DNA of 64,000 bases from Streptomyces sp. TBY4 (GTDB lineage Bacteria; Actinomycetota; Actinomycetes; Streptomycetales; Streptomycetaceae). Shown here one piece after another: positions 37,258 to 47,100 of this stretch; the stretch's first letter is position 1, and each line of letters begins with the position of its first letter. The notes below the pieces were generated by a model. That model was given only the letters and a program-made list of their open reading frames with translations. It did no database searches and was not told the origin of the DNA. Location of the stretch: positions 85,510 through 149,509 of the forward strand of contig NZ_JANAVF010000019.1 of assembly GCF_024213195.1 (NCBI RefSeq). Direction: 5' to 3'. A program made the translations under genes and the position numbers.

Positions 37258-40200
37258 CTACTTCACGTAGGTGACCTTCAGCTGCGGCGGGTACCCCTGG
37301 CCGACACCGTGAGCACGTCCGTAGTACGTGCTGTCTGTGCTGTTCGGGTCCAGAGCGACCCCTCTCCACTTCGTCTCGTCGAAGACGCTCGTGATGTCGA
37401 TCCACCGGCCCTCGTTACGGCGAAACGACACGCTCACCGCCTCGCCGTCGCTGCTGAAGCTCCCCGGCCGCGAGCTGTGGCTGTGCGCCTTGATGACCGC
37501 CGTGCCGCCAGCTGCGTAGTACCAGTGCTCGAAGTACACGTACAGCTGAACCTTCTCGATCTTGGCGCCGCTCAAGTCGGTGCTCAGCGATGCCGGGAAG
37601 CCGACGAGCGAGGCGGTGAGACCGTTGGTGCTCGAGTAGTAGCCCTGGAGCATCTGGTTGCCGTGGTAGCTGCTGTACCCGCCCCGGTTGGTGTAAGTAC
37701 CCGACCATGCCGCGCTGTACGTCTTCTCGTACCGCTGGGTCACGGGCTTCGTCGGCTCCGTCCCGCCACCGGCACCACCGCGGTTGAATTCGCCGGTGTT
37801 TGCGATGGCCCGGCCGACGTCCTCGACGTACATTGTCGCCGGGAACCCGCCGCCCCCGAAAAGAGCGACGGTCCCGCCCGCCGCTCCCCACCGCCACATG
37901 AAGGAGCTGAGGAAGCGATGGTTACCGGCGCCCAAGGTGGCACCGGAGGCCATCAGCTCAAGGCGAAGCCGCTGCCAGCCGCCACCTGCCGGGACCACGG
38001 TGCTCTGGAGTTGTTTAGAGGTGACGGTCGGGGCCGCCGTCCCGCCGTCGCGGAGAAGCAGCAACAGCTCGCCTCCGGCAGCGGAAGGATCCGCGTAGGC
38101 GTCGACGACGATGCGGTACTGCCGGTCCGCTTGGAGGCGGACGGGCAGCTCGATGTAACCGGTCTCCGTATCCATGGCAGCCTGCACCCCGGCGGTCGTT
38201 GTGTGCACGGCGATGATGCCGCGCGCCAAGTCGGAGAGCTGTGTCTCCAGCTTCTCGCCGTTGACGGATAGCACACCAGCCACGGACACGTCGTTGAACG
38301 CACCGTGCCCGTTCTGGTTGATCGTGGCCACGGGGACGCCGTCGTTGGCGATCGTCAGGTACTGCGGCCTTCCAGTGACCAGCGAGATCGACTCCTCACC
38401 GTCCTGGTCGTACAGCCGCAGCCCTTCGGGGCTTATCTCGGCACGGGCACCGGAGCTCGTGGACGACAGCACCAGCCGGATCACCACGTTGTCGAACGTG
38501 ACCGTGCCGGCCGTCGCGTCGTTGACCGCGACCCGCATGCGGCCTGTGACGGTCTGAGCGGGGGCAACCAAGTTGGCGTTGCCGGACATGAACAGCCAGC
38601 CCTTGCCCGCCGCACCGCTCGCGCTGCCCACCGTGCTGTAGCCCAGCGTCGCGCCAGCAGCATCCTCCCAGCGGACGTACACCGTCGCGTTCCTGCCCAC
38701 CCAGTCCGCGCTGATCTGGTAGTCGGCGGCCGCCCAGATCCGCATGCCGGGCGTCGCGGAGAACAGCCCGAGCGTGAGCGTCCGGTCCGTAGCCGTCGCC
38801 GCCGTGCAGTCGGCACGCAACGCCTTCGGGGTGTCGCGGCCGGGGGCGACGATGCTCCACCCGCCGCTCACAGCAGCCCGCTTCAACGAGACGTCAACCT
38901 CGAAGCTGCCGTCAGCCACCAAGTTGCCGTCGACCCCGAGCGCGATCTTGTCGGCGGTGATCGTGCCCGCCTTGATGTGGATGGCCTCAACGGAGCCCGC
39001 CGCGATCGCCGAAGCCGTCACCGAGTTCACGGCCAGCTTCTCCGCCGTAATCGCCAGCGCGGCCACCTTGTCCGCAGTGATGGAGGAGGCAGCGATCTTC
39101 TCCGCCGTCACCGTCAACGCCGCGAGCTTGTCCGTGGTGATCGAACCCGCGAAGACCTTCGGGGAGGTGATCGCCCCGTCCGCGATCTGTACGCCGGCCA
39201 CGATCGGCCGGACGCAGGCGTTGTCCCACCACAACGTTCCCGCCGTGCTAGCGCCGGACTCGACCCGCGCACGGGCACGGACCGCGCCGTCCGGTGCCGT
39301 GACGGTGGCCGACAAACGGGCCCACTGCCCGCGCACCGGGCTTGTCGTGCGGGCCTTGCTGTAGCTGAGGATCTTCCCGTCCGCGGCCTCCCACCGCATG
39401 TGGAAGCTGATCTCCGCTCCCGCCCAGTCCTCGGAGGCGAAGTAGTCGCTGGCCAGGTAGAGCTGATCTCCAGGGGTGGCCGGGAGCAGAGTGAGGTCCA
39501 CCGCGCGGTACACGGCTGTCGCGGACACGGCGTCGATGCGCAGCGACGCAGGGGACCCGTTCCCGCGGGTCTTGTCCTGGGTCGCGTAGGGGATGGTCGC
39601 CGTCAGGGCCACGGTCGGGGCGCCCTCGAAGGATGGGTCCGCGAGGATGTTCGCGGTGCCGACCACGGTCAGCTTGTCTGTGGTGATCGCGCCAGCGACG
39701 ACGTGCCCGGCAGACACCGAGGCGGCCTGGAGCTCCCGGCCGCTGATCGTGTCCGCGGCGACCTTGCCCGCCGTCACAGAATCCGTCGCGAGGGCGCCCG
39801 TCGTCACCGACCCCGAGACGAGGTTGCTGCTGTCGACGATGCCCGTCTTGAGGATCTCGACCGTAACCGCGTCCACCTGCATGATCCCGGTCGAGCTGCT
39901 CGAACCCGTCGGGGTGGATTCGTAGTTGAGGAAGAGGAACGGCACCAGGAAGCGCACCTGGTCGTGGAGCTTGCCCGGGGCACGCGGGTCCGGACAGACC
40001 CCTGCCGTTCCGGTCACCCCGGCCGGCGCACGGCCGCGCAGATAGCCGGTGAACACCTGCCACCCCGCACCGGCGTCCAAGGGAGTCCGGGATGCCGCGC
40101 AGTAGTAGTGGGTGCCCGTCGAGTTGGCTCCGGTGCGGTTCACCATCGTGGTGCCGTCCGCTGCGAACCCCATCACGCCCACGTACAGGTCATCGGTCCC

Positions 40201-41163
40201 GGACGCGGATGGACTGGTCGTCCGCACTCGCGCTGACACCCGGTAGAGGGTGTCGGGGTCGTACGGGATCGGCGTGGTCCCGCGCACCACGGCGTAGCCG
40301 CTGGCCTGGCCGACAGTCCGCCCGGTCGGGGCGTCCAGGACACCCGTCAGGAACTCCCACTTGGCCCCAGCCCCCACCGCGACCTGAGCCCACGCCGCCG
40401 GGTCACCGAGCGCGTCCACGTAGTGCTGGGTGATGCCGTCCGACAAGGCGCCACCGAGTGCGTTCAGGGTGACGGCGCCCGAGCTGATCTTGTCGCCGGT
40501 CACCGACGCCTTCGCGAGCTTGGCCGCCAGCACGGCACCGTCCGCGAGCGAGGCCGTCTTCACCGCACCGACCGCGATCTTCGTGTCGGTCACGGCCTTC
40601 TCGGCGAGCTTGACCTCCGACACGATCCCGTCGAGGAGGTCTTTCCCCACGGCCTGGCGTGCCGCTGCGATCAGCGCAGCGGACACCGGGCCGGGAATGC
40701 CGGCGGTCGTGAGTGCCACGAGCCGGACATGGCGGGGTACGTAGTCGCTGACCGCGACCGTCACCGTCGCCCCCGACGCGCCTTCGATCGTCGCCGCCGG
40801 GTTCCGGACGTCTACCTGCTCGTCGGCCGAAAGCAGGAGATGCACCTGCACCCGGCCCAAGTTCAGGGGCGGGGTCGTCGCATCGGTGAACCCGCCGTCC
40901 CAGCCGATCCGCAGGCCACCCAGCACGGGCACGACCTGCGGGATGGTGGGAGTCGGCGGAGGAGGGCCGTTGAACGTTGCGACGCCGGTCGTCCCGTCGA
41001 ACTGGACGCCGACCGTCCCCGTCAGGACACCTTCCTCGTCGTACACCTCGATCGCGCCTGCCTCCACCGAGGAGTACGCCAGGCTCGACGTGCGGGCCTG
41101 CCCGGTGAGCCTGCGCTCAATATCCGCGAGCCGGGCGGCGATCTGTGCCAGATGGTTCGCCAC
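37258..41163 (-). CDS. tail fibre/minor tail protein, 1301 aa
   Basis: The N-terminal region has coiled coil and a Fn3-like domain (LAQIAARLADIERRLTG, then PTIPQVVPVLGGLRIGWDG). It continues with repeated stretches of the form ADGAVLAAKLAKASVTGDKI and TADKIAALA, typical of trimeric phage fibres. Two jelly-roll-like carbohydrate-binding modules start NILADPSFEG and NLVADGSFEV (a duplication). The C-terminus (about 1130-1301) is a separate Tyr/Gly-rich domain, probably receptor binding. It follows the Gp37-like protein with a 1-bp gap, and precedes the lysis genes. Confidence 0.85.
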   Translation of the reverse strand: MANHLAQIAARLADIERRLTGQARTSSLAYSSVEAGAIEVYDEEGVLTGTVGVQFDGTTGVATFNGPPPPTPTIPQVVPVLGGLRIGWDGGFTDATTPPLNLGRVQVHLLLSADEQVDVRNPAATIEGASGATVTVAVSDYVPRHVRLVALTTAGIPGPVSAALIAAARQAVGKDLLDGIVSEVKLAEKAVTDTKIAVGAVKTASLADGAVLAAKLAKASVTGDKISSGAVTLNALGGALSDGITQHYVDALGDPAAWAQVAVGAGAKWEFLTGVLDAPTGRTVGQASGYAVVRGTTPIPYDPDTLYRVSARVRTTSPSASGTDDLYVGVMGFAADGTTMVNRTGANSTGTHYYCAASRTPLDAGAGWQVFTGYLRGRAPAGVTGTAGVCPDPRAPGKLHDQVRFLVPFLFLNYESTPTGSSSSTGIMQVDAVTVEILKTGIVDSSNLVSGSVTTGALATDSVTAGKVAADTISGRELQAASVSAGHVVAGAITTDKLTVVGTANILADPSFEGAPTVALTATIPYATQDKTRGNGSPASLRIDAVSATAVYRAVDLTLLPATPGDQLYLASDYFASEDWAGAEISFHMRWEAADGKILSYSKARTTSPVRGQWARLSATVTAPDGAVRARARVESGASTAGTLWWDNACVRPIVAGVQIADGAITSPKVFAGSITTDKLAALTVTAEKIAASSITADKVAALAITAEKLAVNSVTASAIAAGSVEAIHIKAGTITADKIALGVDGNLVADGSFEVDVSLKRAAVSGGWSIVAPGRDTPKALRADCTAATATDRTLTLGLFSATPGMRIWAAADYQISADWVGRNATVYVRWEDAAGATLGYSTVGSASGAAGKGWLFMSGNANLVAPAQTVTGRMRVAVNDATAGTVTFDNVVIRLVLSSTSSGARAEISPEGLRLYDQDGEESISLVTGRPQYLTIANDGVPVATINQNGHGAFNDVSVAGVLSVNGEKLETQLSDLARGIIAVHTTTAGVQAAMDTETGYIELPVRLQADRQYRIVVDAYADPSAAGGELLLLLRDGGTAAPTVTSKQLQSTVVPAGGGWQRLRLELMASGATLGAGNHRFLSSFMWRWGAAGGTVALFGGGGFPATMYVEDVGRAIANTGEFNRGGAGGGTEPTKPVTQRYEKTYSAAWSGTYTNRGGYSSYHGNQMLQGYYSSTNGLTASLVGFPASLSTDLSGAKIEKVQLYVYFEHWYYAAGGTAVIKAHSHSSRPGSFSSDGEAVSVSFRRNEGRWIDITSVFDETKWRGVALDPNSTDSTYYGRAHGVGQGYPPQLKVTYVK

Positions 41164-41164
41164 A

Positions 41165-42253
41165 TCAGCCCCCGTAGACGAATCGGTCAGCGCGGGCCAG
41201 CGACAGCGTGACCCGCTCTCCGTCGTCCCCCTGAGGAGGCCGGATCCGCCAGCCGGTGATCCGGCACCAGCCGACCCAGTTCACCCACTGGTCGTGGATC
41301 CGGACCCGGACGTCGTCGCCGACCTGCCACGACCCGACGGGCGCCGACGGATGGTCGATGACCTGGATCTCGTGGACCTCGCCGAGAGCCTGCCTGGCGA
41401 TGCGCTCACGGCGTGCCCGCGTCGCGAGACGGTCGTTGCCCTTCTCCGCGGGTATCTCGAGGATGCGTTCCATGCGCAGGCGCCCGTTACGCACGGCGTC
41501 GATGGCCCGACGCCGCCCCCGGCCTTCGCCGGCACCGAGCGCGATGATCACCTGTGCGTACTCGTCCCCGTCGTACGTCACCGGCGCGACCGCAGCGATG
41601 TTCGCCCCGGTCGCGAACATGAGGTCGGTACGCCGGGTGCCCAGGCGCGGCCACCCAAGACGGATCTGCCCGGCCGGACGGCCCTCCGAGTAGATGGTGT
41701 CCTCCGTCCACTCCGGGCCGCCCTCGATCTTCGTCATGTCCTCCACGACATCGCCGAGCACAGGGGCCTCCCACCAATCGACCTTGTACGGCTCCGCCGG
41801 TGTGCCCACCTTCGTGCGGCTCTTTGACGGGTCGACCAGCACGTTGAGATCCCCGTCGGGCTGGCTCTGCGCGTAGGCCCACACATCGCGGATGACCTGG
41901 CAGGCGTCCGCGTGGACATAGGGGCCACGCCCGTCGAGCTGCCCGTGAACGTCATGCCGGCGGTGAAGGTAGGAGCCCCAGCCGCCCGCCTCGATGGGGA
42001 ACTTGTCGCCCTCCGGCTCGGCCCGCCAGATCAGCCCACCCCACAGGACGGTGTCGTCGCGCTCCACCGTCAGCACGGTGTTCGCGGGGCTGATGGTGGA
42101 GCCCACCAGGTTCTGGAACGGAACGGGGACCTCGCCCGACAGGTCACCGGGCTCCGACAGGCCCGGCCCGAACTCGACACCCGACAGCGGAAGATCATGG
42201 ACGAGCACGGCGCCGGTAAGGGCATCGTGGACTCGGTAGCGGTAGGTGGGCAT
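41165..42253 (-). CDS. minor tail protein, ReqiPepy6 Gp37-like, 362 aa
   Basis: It starts at ATG 42253, 2 bp after the upstream stop. N-terminal strand-rich region (YRYRVHDALTGAVLVHDLPL), a central segment of the Gp37-like type (CQVIRDVWAYAQSQPDG), and a C-terminal beta region with VGSWQVGDDVRVRIHDQWVN. Proteins of this family form the baseplate hub/tail tip in actinophages. The position between the 310-aa protein and the fibre agrees. Confidence 0.8.
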   Translation of the reverse strand: MPTYRYRVHDALTGAVLVHDLPLSGVEFGPGLSEPGDLSGEVPVPFQNLVGSTISPANTVLTVERDDTVLWGGLIWRAEPEGDKFPIEAGGWGSYLHRRHDVHGQLDGRGPYVHADACQVIRDVWAYAQSQPDGDLNVLVDPSKSRTKVGTPAEPYKVDWWEAPVLGDVVEDMTKIEGGPEWTEDTIYSEGRPAGQIRLGWPRLGTRRTDLMFATGANIAAVAPVTYDGDEYAQVIIALGAGEGRGRRRAIDAVRNGRLRMERILEIPAEKGNDRLATRARRERIARQALGEVHEIQVIDHPSAPVGSWQVGDDVRVRIHDQWVNWVGWCRITGWRIRPPQGDDGERVTLSLARADRFVYGG

Positions 42254-42255
42254 GG

Positions 42256-43188
42256 TCAGATGCCCTCCTCGAACTCCACGTCAGCGATGACCGTGGTCAC
42301 GACGTCGGCCTGCAGGGAGCCCGCGTTGTCCTTCGTGAGGAAGACCAATCCCTGGAGTCGCTGGGTGGTGCCCCGCAAGTCGGCGGGGATGTCGATGGTG
42401 TCCGCCGCGATGGCGTTGATGCGGACGGAGCCGTCCCCGCGGGTACTGCCGTCATCGATCATGATCGACTGGCCCTGAATCCCGCCGAGCCGGAACGCGG
42501 TGGAGCCCCAGATGCTCCCCATGACCTGGAGTCCCGAGATCGTCATGACGATGCGGGCACGCCGGGCCCACGTGGGGACGCGTATGTCGAAGCGGGAGGC
42601 CGGCGGCCAGTCGGCCCAGGTGCCCGAGTTCCCCTGCCAGTTCTGATCCGCGCCCGGCGAAGCGGTGTGCAGCTGTCGCTCCCGCCTCGGGTTCGCGATG
42701 GTCCGCACATCCTTGATCATCGAGTCGGTGACGACCTTGGCGTTCGCCGGGAGATCGATCCTGGCGAGCGCGACGGCCGTCATCCCGGCCGGCGGCTTCA
42801 CGGTGTTCGCCGCCACGTTGGAGATCACGTGGAAGTACCCGATGTCGTCCTTCTCCGGGTTCCGCACACCCTCGTACTCGGGGTCTTCAACACGCAGCAC
42901 GAGCAGGTCCGAGCGGCCGGAGACCCCGGTCGCGGCGATCGGGACGCTCTGGAAGCCCACGTTGTACTGCGTGTAGCTGCCCTGCCCCCACGCCATGGCG
43001 CCGCGGATGACCGCCGAGCCGTCACCCACGCGGACACCGATACCCGGCGTCGCGAGCTGGGTGACGCGCAGGTCGTCCGTCTCGGTGATGCCCTGAGCGC
43101 CGTGGCTCAGGTCCCTCACCATCATGCGGAAGGCGCGGGCCGAGTGAGTGCCGCCATGGACGAGAAGAGGGGGGTTGATGAGCGTCAT
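42256..43188 (-). CDS. minor tail protein, 310 aa
   Basis: ATG 43188. N-terminus (LINPPLLVHGGTHSARAFRM) matches actinophage minor tail proteins of the baseplate. It has a strand-rich middle (RSDLLVLRVEDPEYEGV) and a C-terminal jelly-roll-like half (FDIRVPTWARRARIVMTISG). It is encoded between the distal tail protein and the Gp37-like protein and is likely a structural part of the tail tip. Confidence 0.8.
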   Translation of the reverse strand: MTLINPPLLVHGGTHSARAFRMMVRDLSHGAQGITETDDLRVTQLATPGIGVRVGDGSAVIRGAMAWGQGSYTQYNVGFQSVPIAATGVSGRSDLLVLRVEDPEYEGVRNPEKDDIGYFHVISNVAANTVKPPAGMTAVALARIDLPANAKVVTDSMIKDVRTIANPRRERQLHTASPGADQNWQGNSGTWADWPPASRFDIRVPTWARRARIVMTISGLQVMGSIWGSTAFRLGGIQGQSIMIDDGSTRGDGSVRINAIAADTIDIPADLRGTTQRLQGLVFLTKDNAGSLQADVVTTVIADVEFEEGI

Positions 43189-43212
43189 GAGCAGGGAGTC
43201 CTTCAGGAGGGA

Positions 43213-44106
43213 TTACAGGGATTTGAAGGCGGCCCGCCAGGTCACCGACAGGCGGGAGGCCGAGGAGTAGCCGCGCGCGGTCCACCACAACTCGGTGGAG
43301 CCCACCGGGATCTGGAAGCGGTCCAGCCGGGAGTCCGTCGACATGCCCCCGGCGACGTTCTCGGTGCCGTTGCGCAGCGCCCACCGTGTCCCGGGCCGGG
43401 TCTCGATGTCGATGTACTCGCCGGTGGTCAGCGACACGGACAACTGGAGGAGCTGGCTCGTCTTCGGGATGTAGATGCGGGGGTCGATGCACGGGCCGGT
43501 GATCCGCAGGGTCGGCCACGCCGGGAGGGTGCCGTCGTTACGGACCCAGCCGCGCCGCTCGTCCGGCAGGGAGATACCCGTGTTCAGCGGAGCGACCAGC
43601 GGCGCCTTCAACCCGCCGAGGTCCTGCCGGGACAGCGACAGCCTCAGCGCAGACGTCGAGTCCGCGTAGAAACGGGGGTCGACGGCCACGAACTCGATAT
43701 CCAGGGGGATCCAGCCGACAGCCGCGTTCTCCCACGACGGATCCACCCGCCGCAGTCGGCCGAACAGGACGCGCGTCTCACGACCAGGCCACTTGATCCG
43801 CAGCGGCATCACGGCGCCCGGGGCCGTCCGGGCAGCGGCAGCATCCGCGAGCTCTTGTAGGTCGGAGAGGATCTCCACACCGGTCGCCGGATCTCCGGGC
43901 GTCTTGATGCCGCAGTCGATGCGGATCGTCCGGGCCTCGTACCAGTCGGTGCCCGCCCACGCCCCGTCCGCGCCCGGCCGGGGCACGACATCACCACGCA
44001 CTGGGGCCCGGCCCAGACCCTCGATCTCCGCCATGGGCACGCGCGTTCCGTACCCGATGACGACACCACCCAGATCCACCTGGAAGTCCTTCAGCACGGC
44101 GCTCAT
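43213..44106 (-). CDS. distal tail (Dit-like) protein, 297 aa
   Basis: ATG 44106 overlaps the tape measure stop by 4 bp (ATGA). Strand-rich N-terminal part with GLGRAPVRGDVVPRPGADGA and WVRNDGTLPAWPTLRITG in the C-terminal half, the latter typical of siphovirus tail proteins of the Dit family. Position directly after the tape measure gene is canonical for Dit, which forms the hexameric ring at the tail tip. Confidence 0.85.
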   Translation of the reverse strand: MSAVLKDFQVDLGGVVIGYGTRVPMAEIEGLGRAPVRGDVVPRPGADGAWAGTDWYEARTIRIDCGIKTPGDPATGVEILSDLQELADAAAARTAPGAVMPLRIKWPGRETRVLFGRLRRVDPSWENAAVGWIPLDIEFVAVDPRFYADSTSALRLSLSRQDLGGLKAPLVAPLNTGISLPDERRGWVRNDGTLPAWPTLRITGPCIDPRIYIPKTSQLLQLSVSLTTGEYIDIETRPGTRWALRNGTENVAGGMSTDSRLDRFQIPVGSTELWWTARGYSSASRLSVTWRAAFKSL

Positions 44107-47100
44107 CGCAGCCCCCCGCGCTGGGCCCGCCGCAGCTGGTACGCCATGGACGCAGCGATGTCGTTCGCGGAGGCCGGGCTGTTCGACACGTGGATGGTCT
44201 GCGTGCCGATCGCGGGCGACTGCTGCACCACGACGATCTGCGCGCGGCCGCTCCCGGCATCCACGAGCTTGCGCGGCACCAGCCCGTAGCCGAACTTCCC
44301 TGCGGTCGCACCGAGTACGGCGGTGGCTCTGCCCCGCTTCGCCGCAGCATGCGGGATGTACGACTCGCCACCGGTCTCGGGCTCCGCGAACTTGATCAGC
44401 CCCCTGGACGCCCCGGCGCCGCCGTAGACACCCGGCTCCCAGATACCGCCGTTCGCGTAGGCCAGACCCCCGTTCGCCTTCACCAGGTCCGAGAGGAACC
44501 GCTCACCTCGAGCCCCCGTGCTCCGCAGCTGTGACGACGCCAGGTTCGCGACCTCGATCAGCCGATCCTCACCGAGCCCGGTCACGTCCGCGACATCGTG
44601 AATGCCACGGCCGGCGCCGAGCGCACCGATCAGCTTCACCAGGTCGGTCAGCTGCTCCCCATCCAGCGACTTGCCCGCCGCCTTCGCTGCGGCGTTCGCC
44701 TTCTCCGCCTTGCCGCGGTCGCGCACCGCCTCCTGCGCGAGAGCTTCCGCGCTCGCGTCGTTCTGCTGCGCCAACCGCTCCGCGAGCGCACCGAAGCCAT
44801 TCGTCGCCAGCTGGGTCAGGGCGCTCTGGAAGGACGCGTTGTCCTTCACCGCGTTCTTGAGCTGCGCCGTGTAGTCGGCCAGGCTCCCGCGGGCCGTCGC
44901 CGACAGCTGCTTGAGCTGGCCAGCCATGTCCTGCACGTAGGCAGTCGAACCGGTGGCCATCTTCCGGGTCAGCTCAACGCCATCGGCCCCCATGTCCTCC
45001 AACGCCTTGGCCACGTCCGTGCCGGCCCGCTGGGCAACGGTGGCCAGGTTGGAGCGCCACGACTGCGCCGTTGACACCGAGCTGCGCAGGCTCTTCTCGA
45101 ACATGCCGAGGTCGAAGACTTCCTTGTCGCCCTTCTTCTTCTGCGACTTGGACACGACATCGCTGATGGAGAACCCGGAGCTACCGAGGGGCTGATACGA
45201 CCAGTCGGACAGCCCGCCGGACGCGTTGTAGGTGACCTCACCGCCGAACCGGCGTGCCACCTGGTCGAGGATCGCCTTCGAGCGGGCCCGCTTACCGGAC
45301 GCGAAGGGGATGTACGCCTCCCCCTGGGTTTCGTCCTCCGCCCACACCCGCCACTCACCACCGCGAGCGATCTGCGCGACGTGGTTCTCCCGGACACCGC
45401 CGGAGGCGTACGTGAGGATGCCGCCGCTCGCGAACTGGTAGCCGTCCGCGTACGGGCCAGGCTGCCGCGAAGTCCTCCAGATGTCGTTGTGGACGGTGGT
45501 GACGGTCACGGTGCGCCCGTAGATGCCATTGATGGCGCCCTGGATAGTCGCGGCCCCGCTCGTCGCCGAACCGGTCGGCACGGTCACCGACACGTTCTTG
45601 CTGCCCGGCACCGCCTCGATGGAGAAGCCCAGGTTCAGCAGCTCCTGACGTGCGACGTCGGTCGGCGCGCTCACGATGACGGACTTGCCGCCGGGGACAC
45701 CCGCGATGGCCGTCTTGACGTTCTCCAGGCTCGCGATCGTCTCCGCCGTCGACGACGACACCGCGACATGCTTCGCCCCGGGCGTCTGGCTGATCTTGGA
45801 GATCAGCGCGTCCAGGTCGGTGCGCGCCAAATCGGTCGGCGCGGTCACCTGAACCCGCCGGTCCTTCAGGTCGGTGATGGAGAACCCGAGCTTCTTCAGG
45901 TCCTCGCGCGCCTCGTTCGACAGCGTCGCGATCGTCACCGTCTTGTTGTCGGGGGTCGCCTTCAGCGCCTGCTGCACGGCGATCAGCTCCGCCATCGACG
46001 CATCCATGCCGGCGGTCTGGAGAAGGATCGACACCTGCTCGGGCACCAGGCCCGCCGCATCGGCCAGCTTCCCCGCCTGCTCGGCGGACAGCCCGAAGCC
46101 CTTTGCCGTCGAGATCGCGGAGTCACGAGCGGACTGCATCTGCTTCTGCGCCGCCTGGAGGGCTTCCGGGACGCTCTTCCCATTGGCCTCCGCGAACTGG
46201 TAGGCCGCCAGGGCCGCGTCCGCCGAGTTCGTCGACAGCCCTTGCAGGACATCGAACAGCTTCTGCCCGTTGCGGGTGACCGTGGACAGCGAACCGTCCA
46301 TGTTCAGCAGGACTTTGCCGTACCCCTCGGCGTGGTCGACGCCGCCCTTCAGCGCATCGGACGCGTCCAGGACGCTGCGGTTCAGACGGGCTTCGGCCGC
46401 CGACAGGTTCACCGACCCGCCGGCCAGGATGTTCAAGGCGTCGTGCAGGGCGCGGGCCCTGGTGTCGGCGTCCGCCGTGGTGTCGGAGAGGCGGCGCATC
46501 GCGTCGGAGAACTTCCCGAACGGGCCCACACTGTCGGCGGCGGACTTGGCGCCCGAGCCCGTGGCGTCCGCGAGGTTCTTGGCGTCCTTCACGGCCTGCG
46601 ACATCTCGCCCTTGACGGAACCCAAGGCCTCGGCGGCCTTCGCGTAGGCGAGACCCTGCTGCGTGTAGGTGTACTGGCCGCCGCCAGAGGTCACGATCAG
46701 CTCGCGGTTGGCGTCGGCGGTGCTCTGCAAGCTCTTCTGGAGGGCGTTGAGTCCGCCGTCCTGCCCGAGGTAGGCGTTGGTGAGCTGCCGGGCGTTGACC
46801 CCGGCCTTCTCCATGACGTCGACCAGTCGGGCCTTGCCGTCGAAGACCTTCGCGTCCATGACGGCCTGCGCGGCAGCCCCACGGACGCTGTCGGTGATCG
46901 CACCGTTCGACTCCCGCAGCGCCTGAGACAGGCTGCTGATGCGCTGCTGGTGATCGGCGGCAGCCTGCGCGGCCTTCTGCTGGGAGGAGGCCAGCATGGA
47001 CAGGCCGATACCGGCCGCAGCGATGGCCACACCCCACGGGCCGCCCAGCGCGCCCATCAGCCCGCGGGCAGCGCCGCCCAGCCCGACGCCGATCGACCTG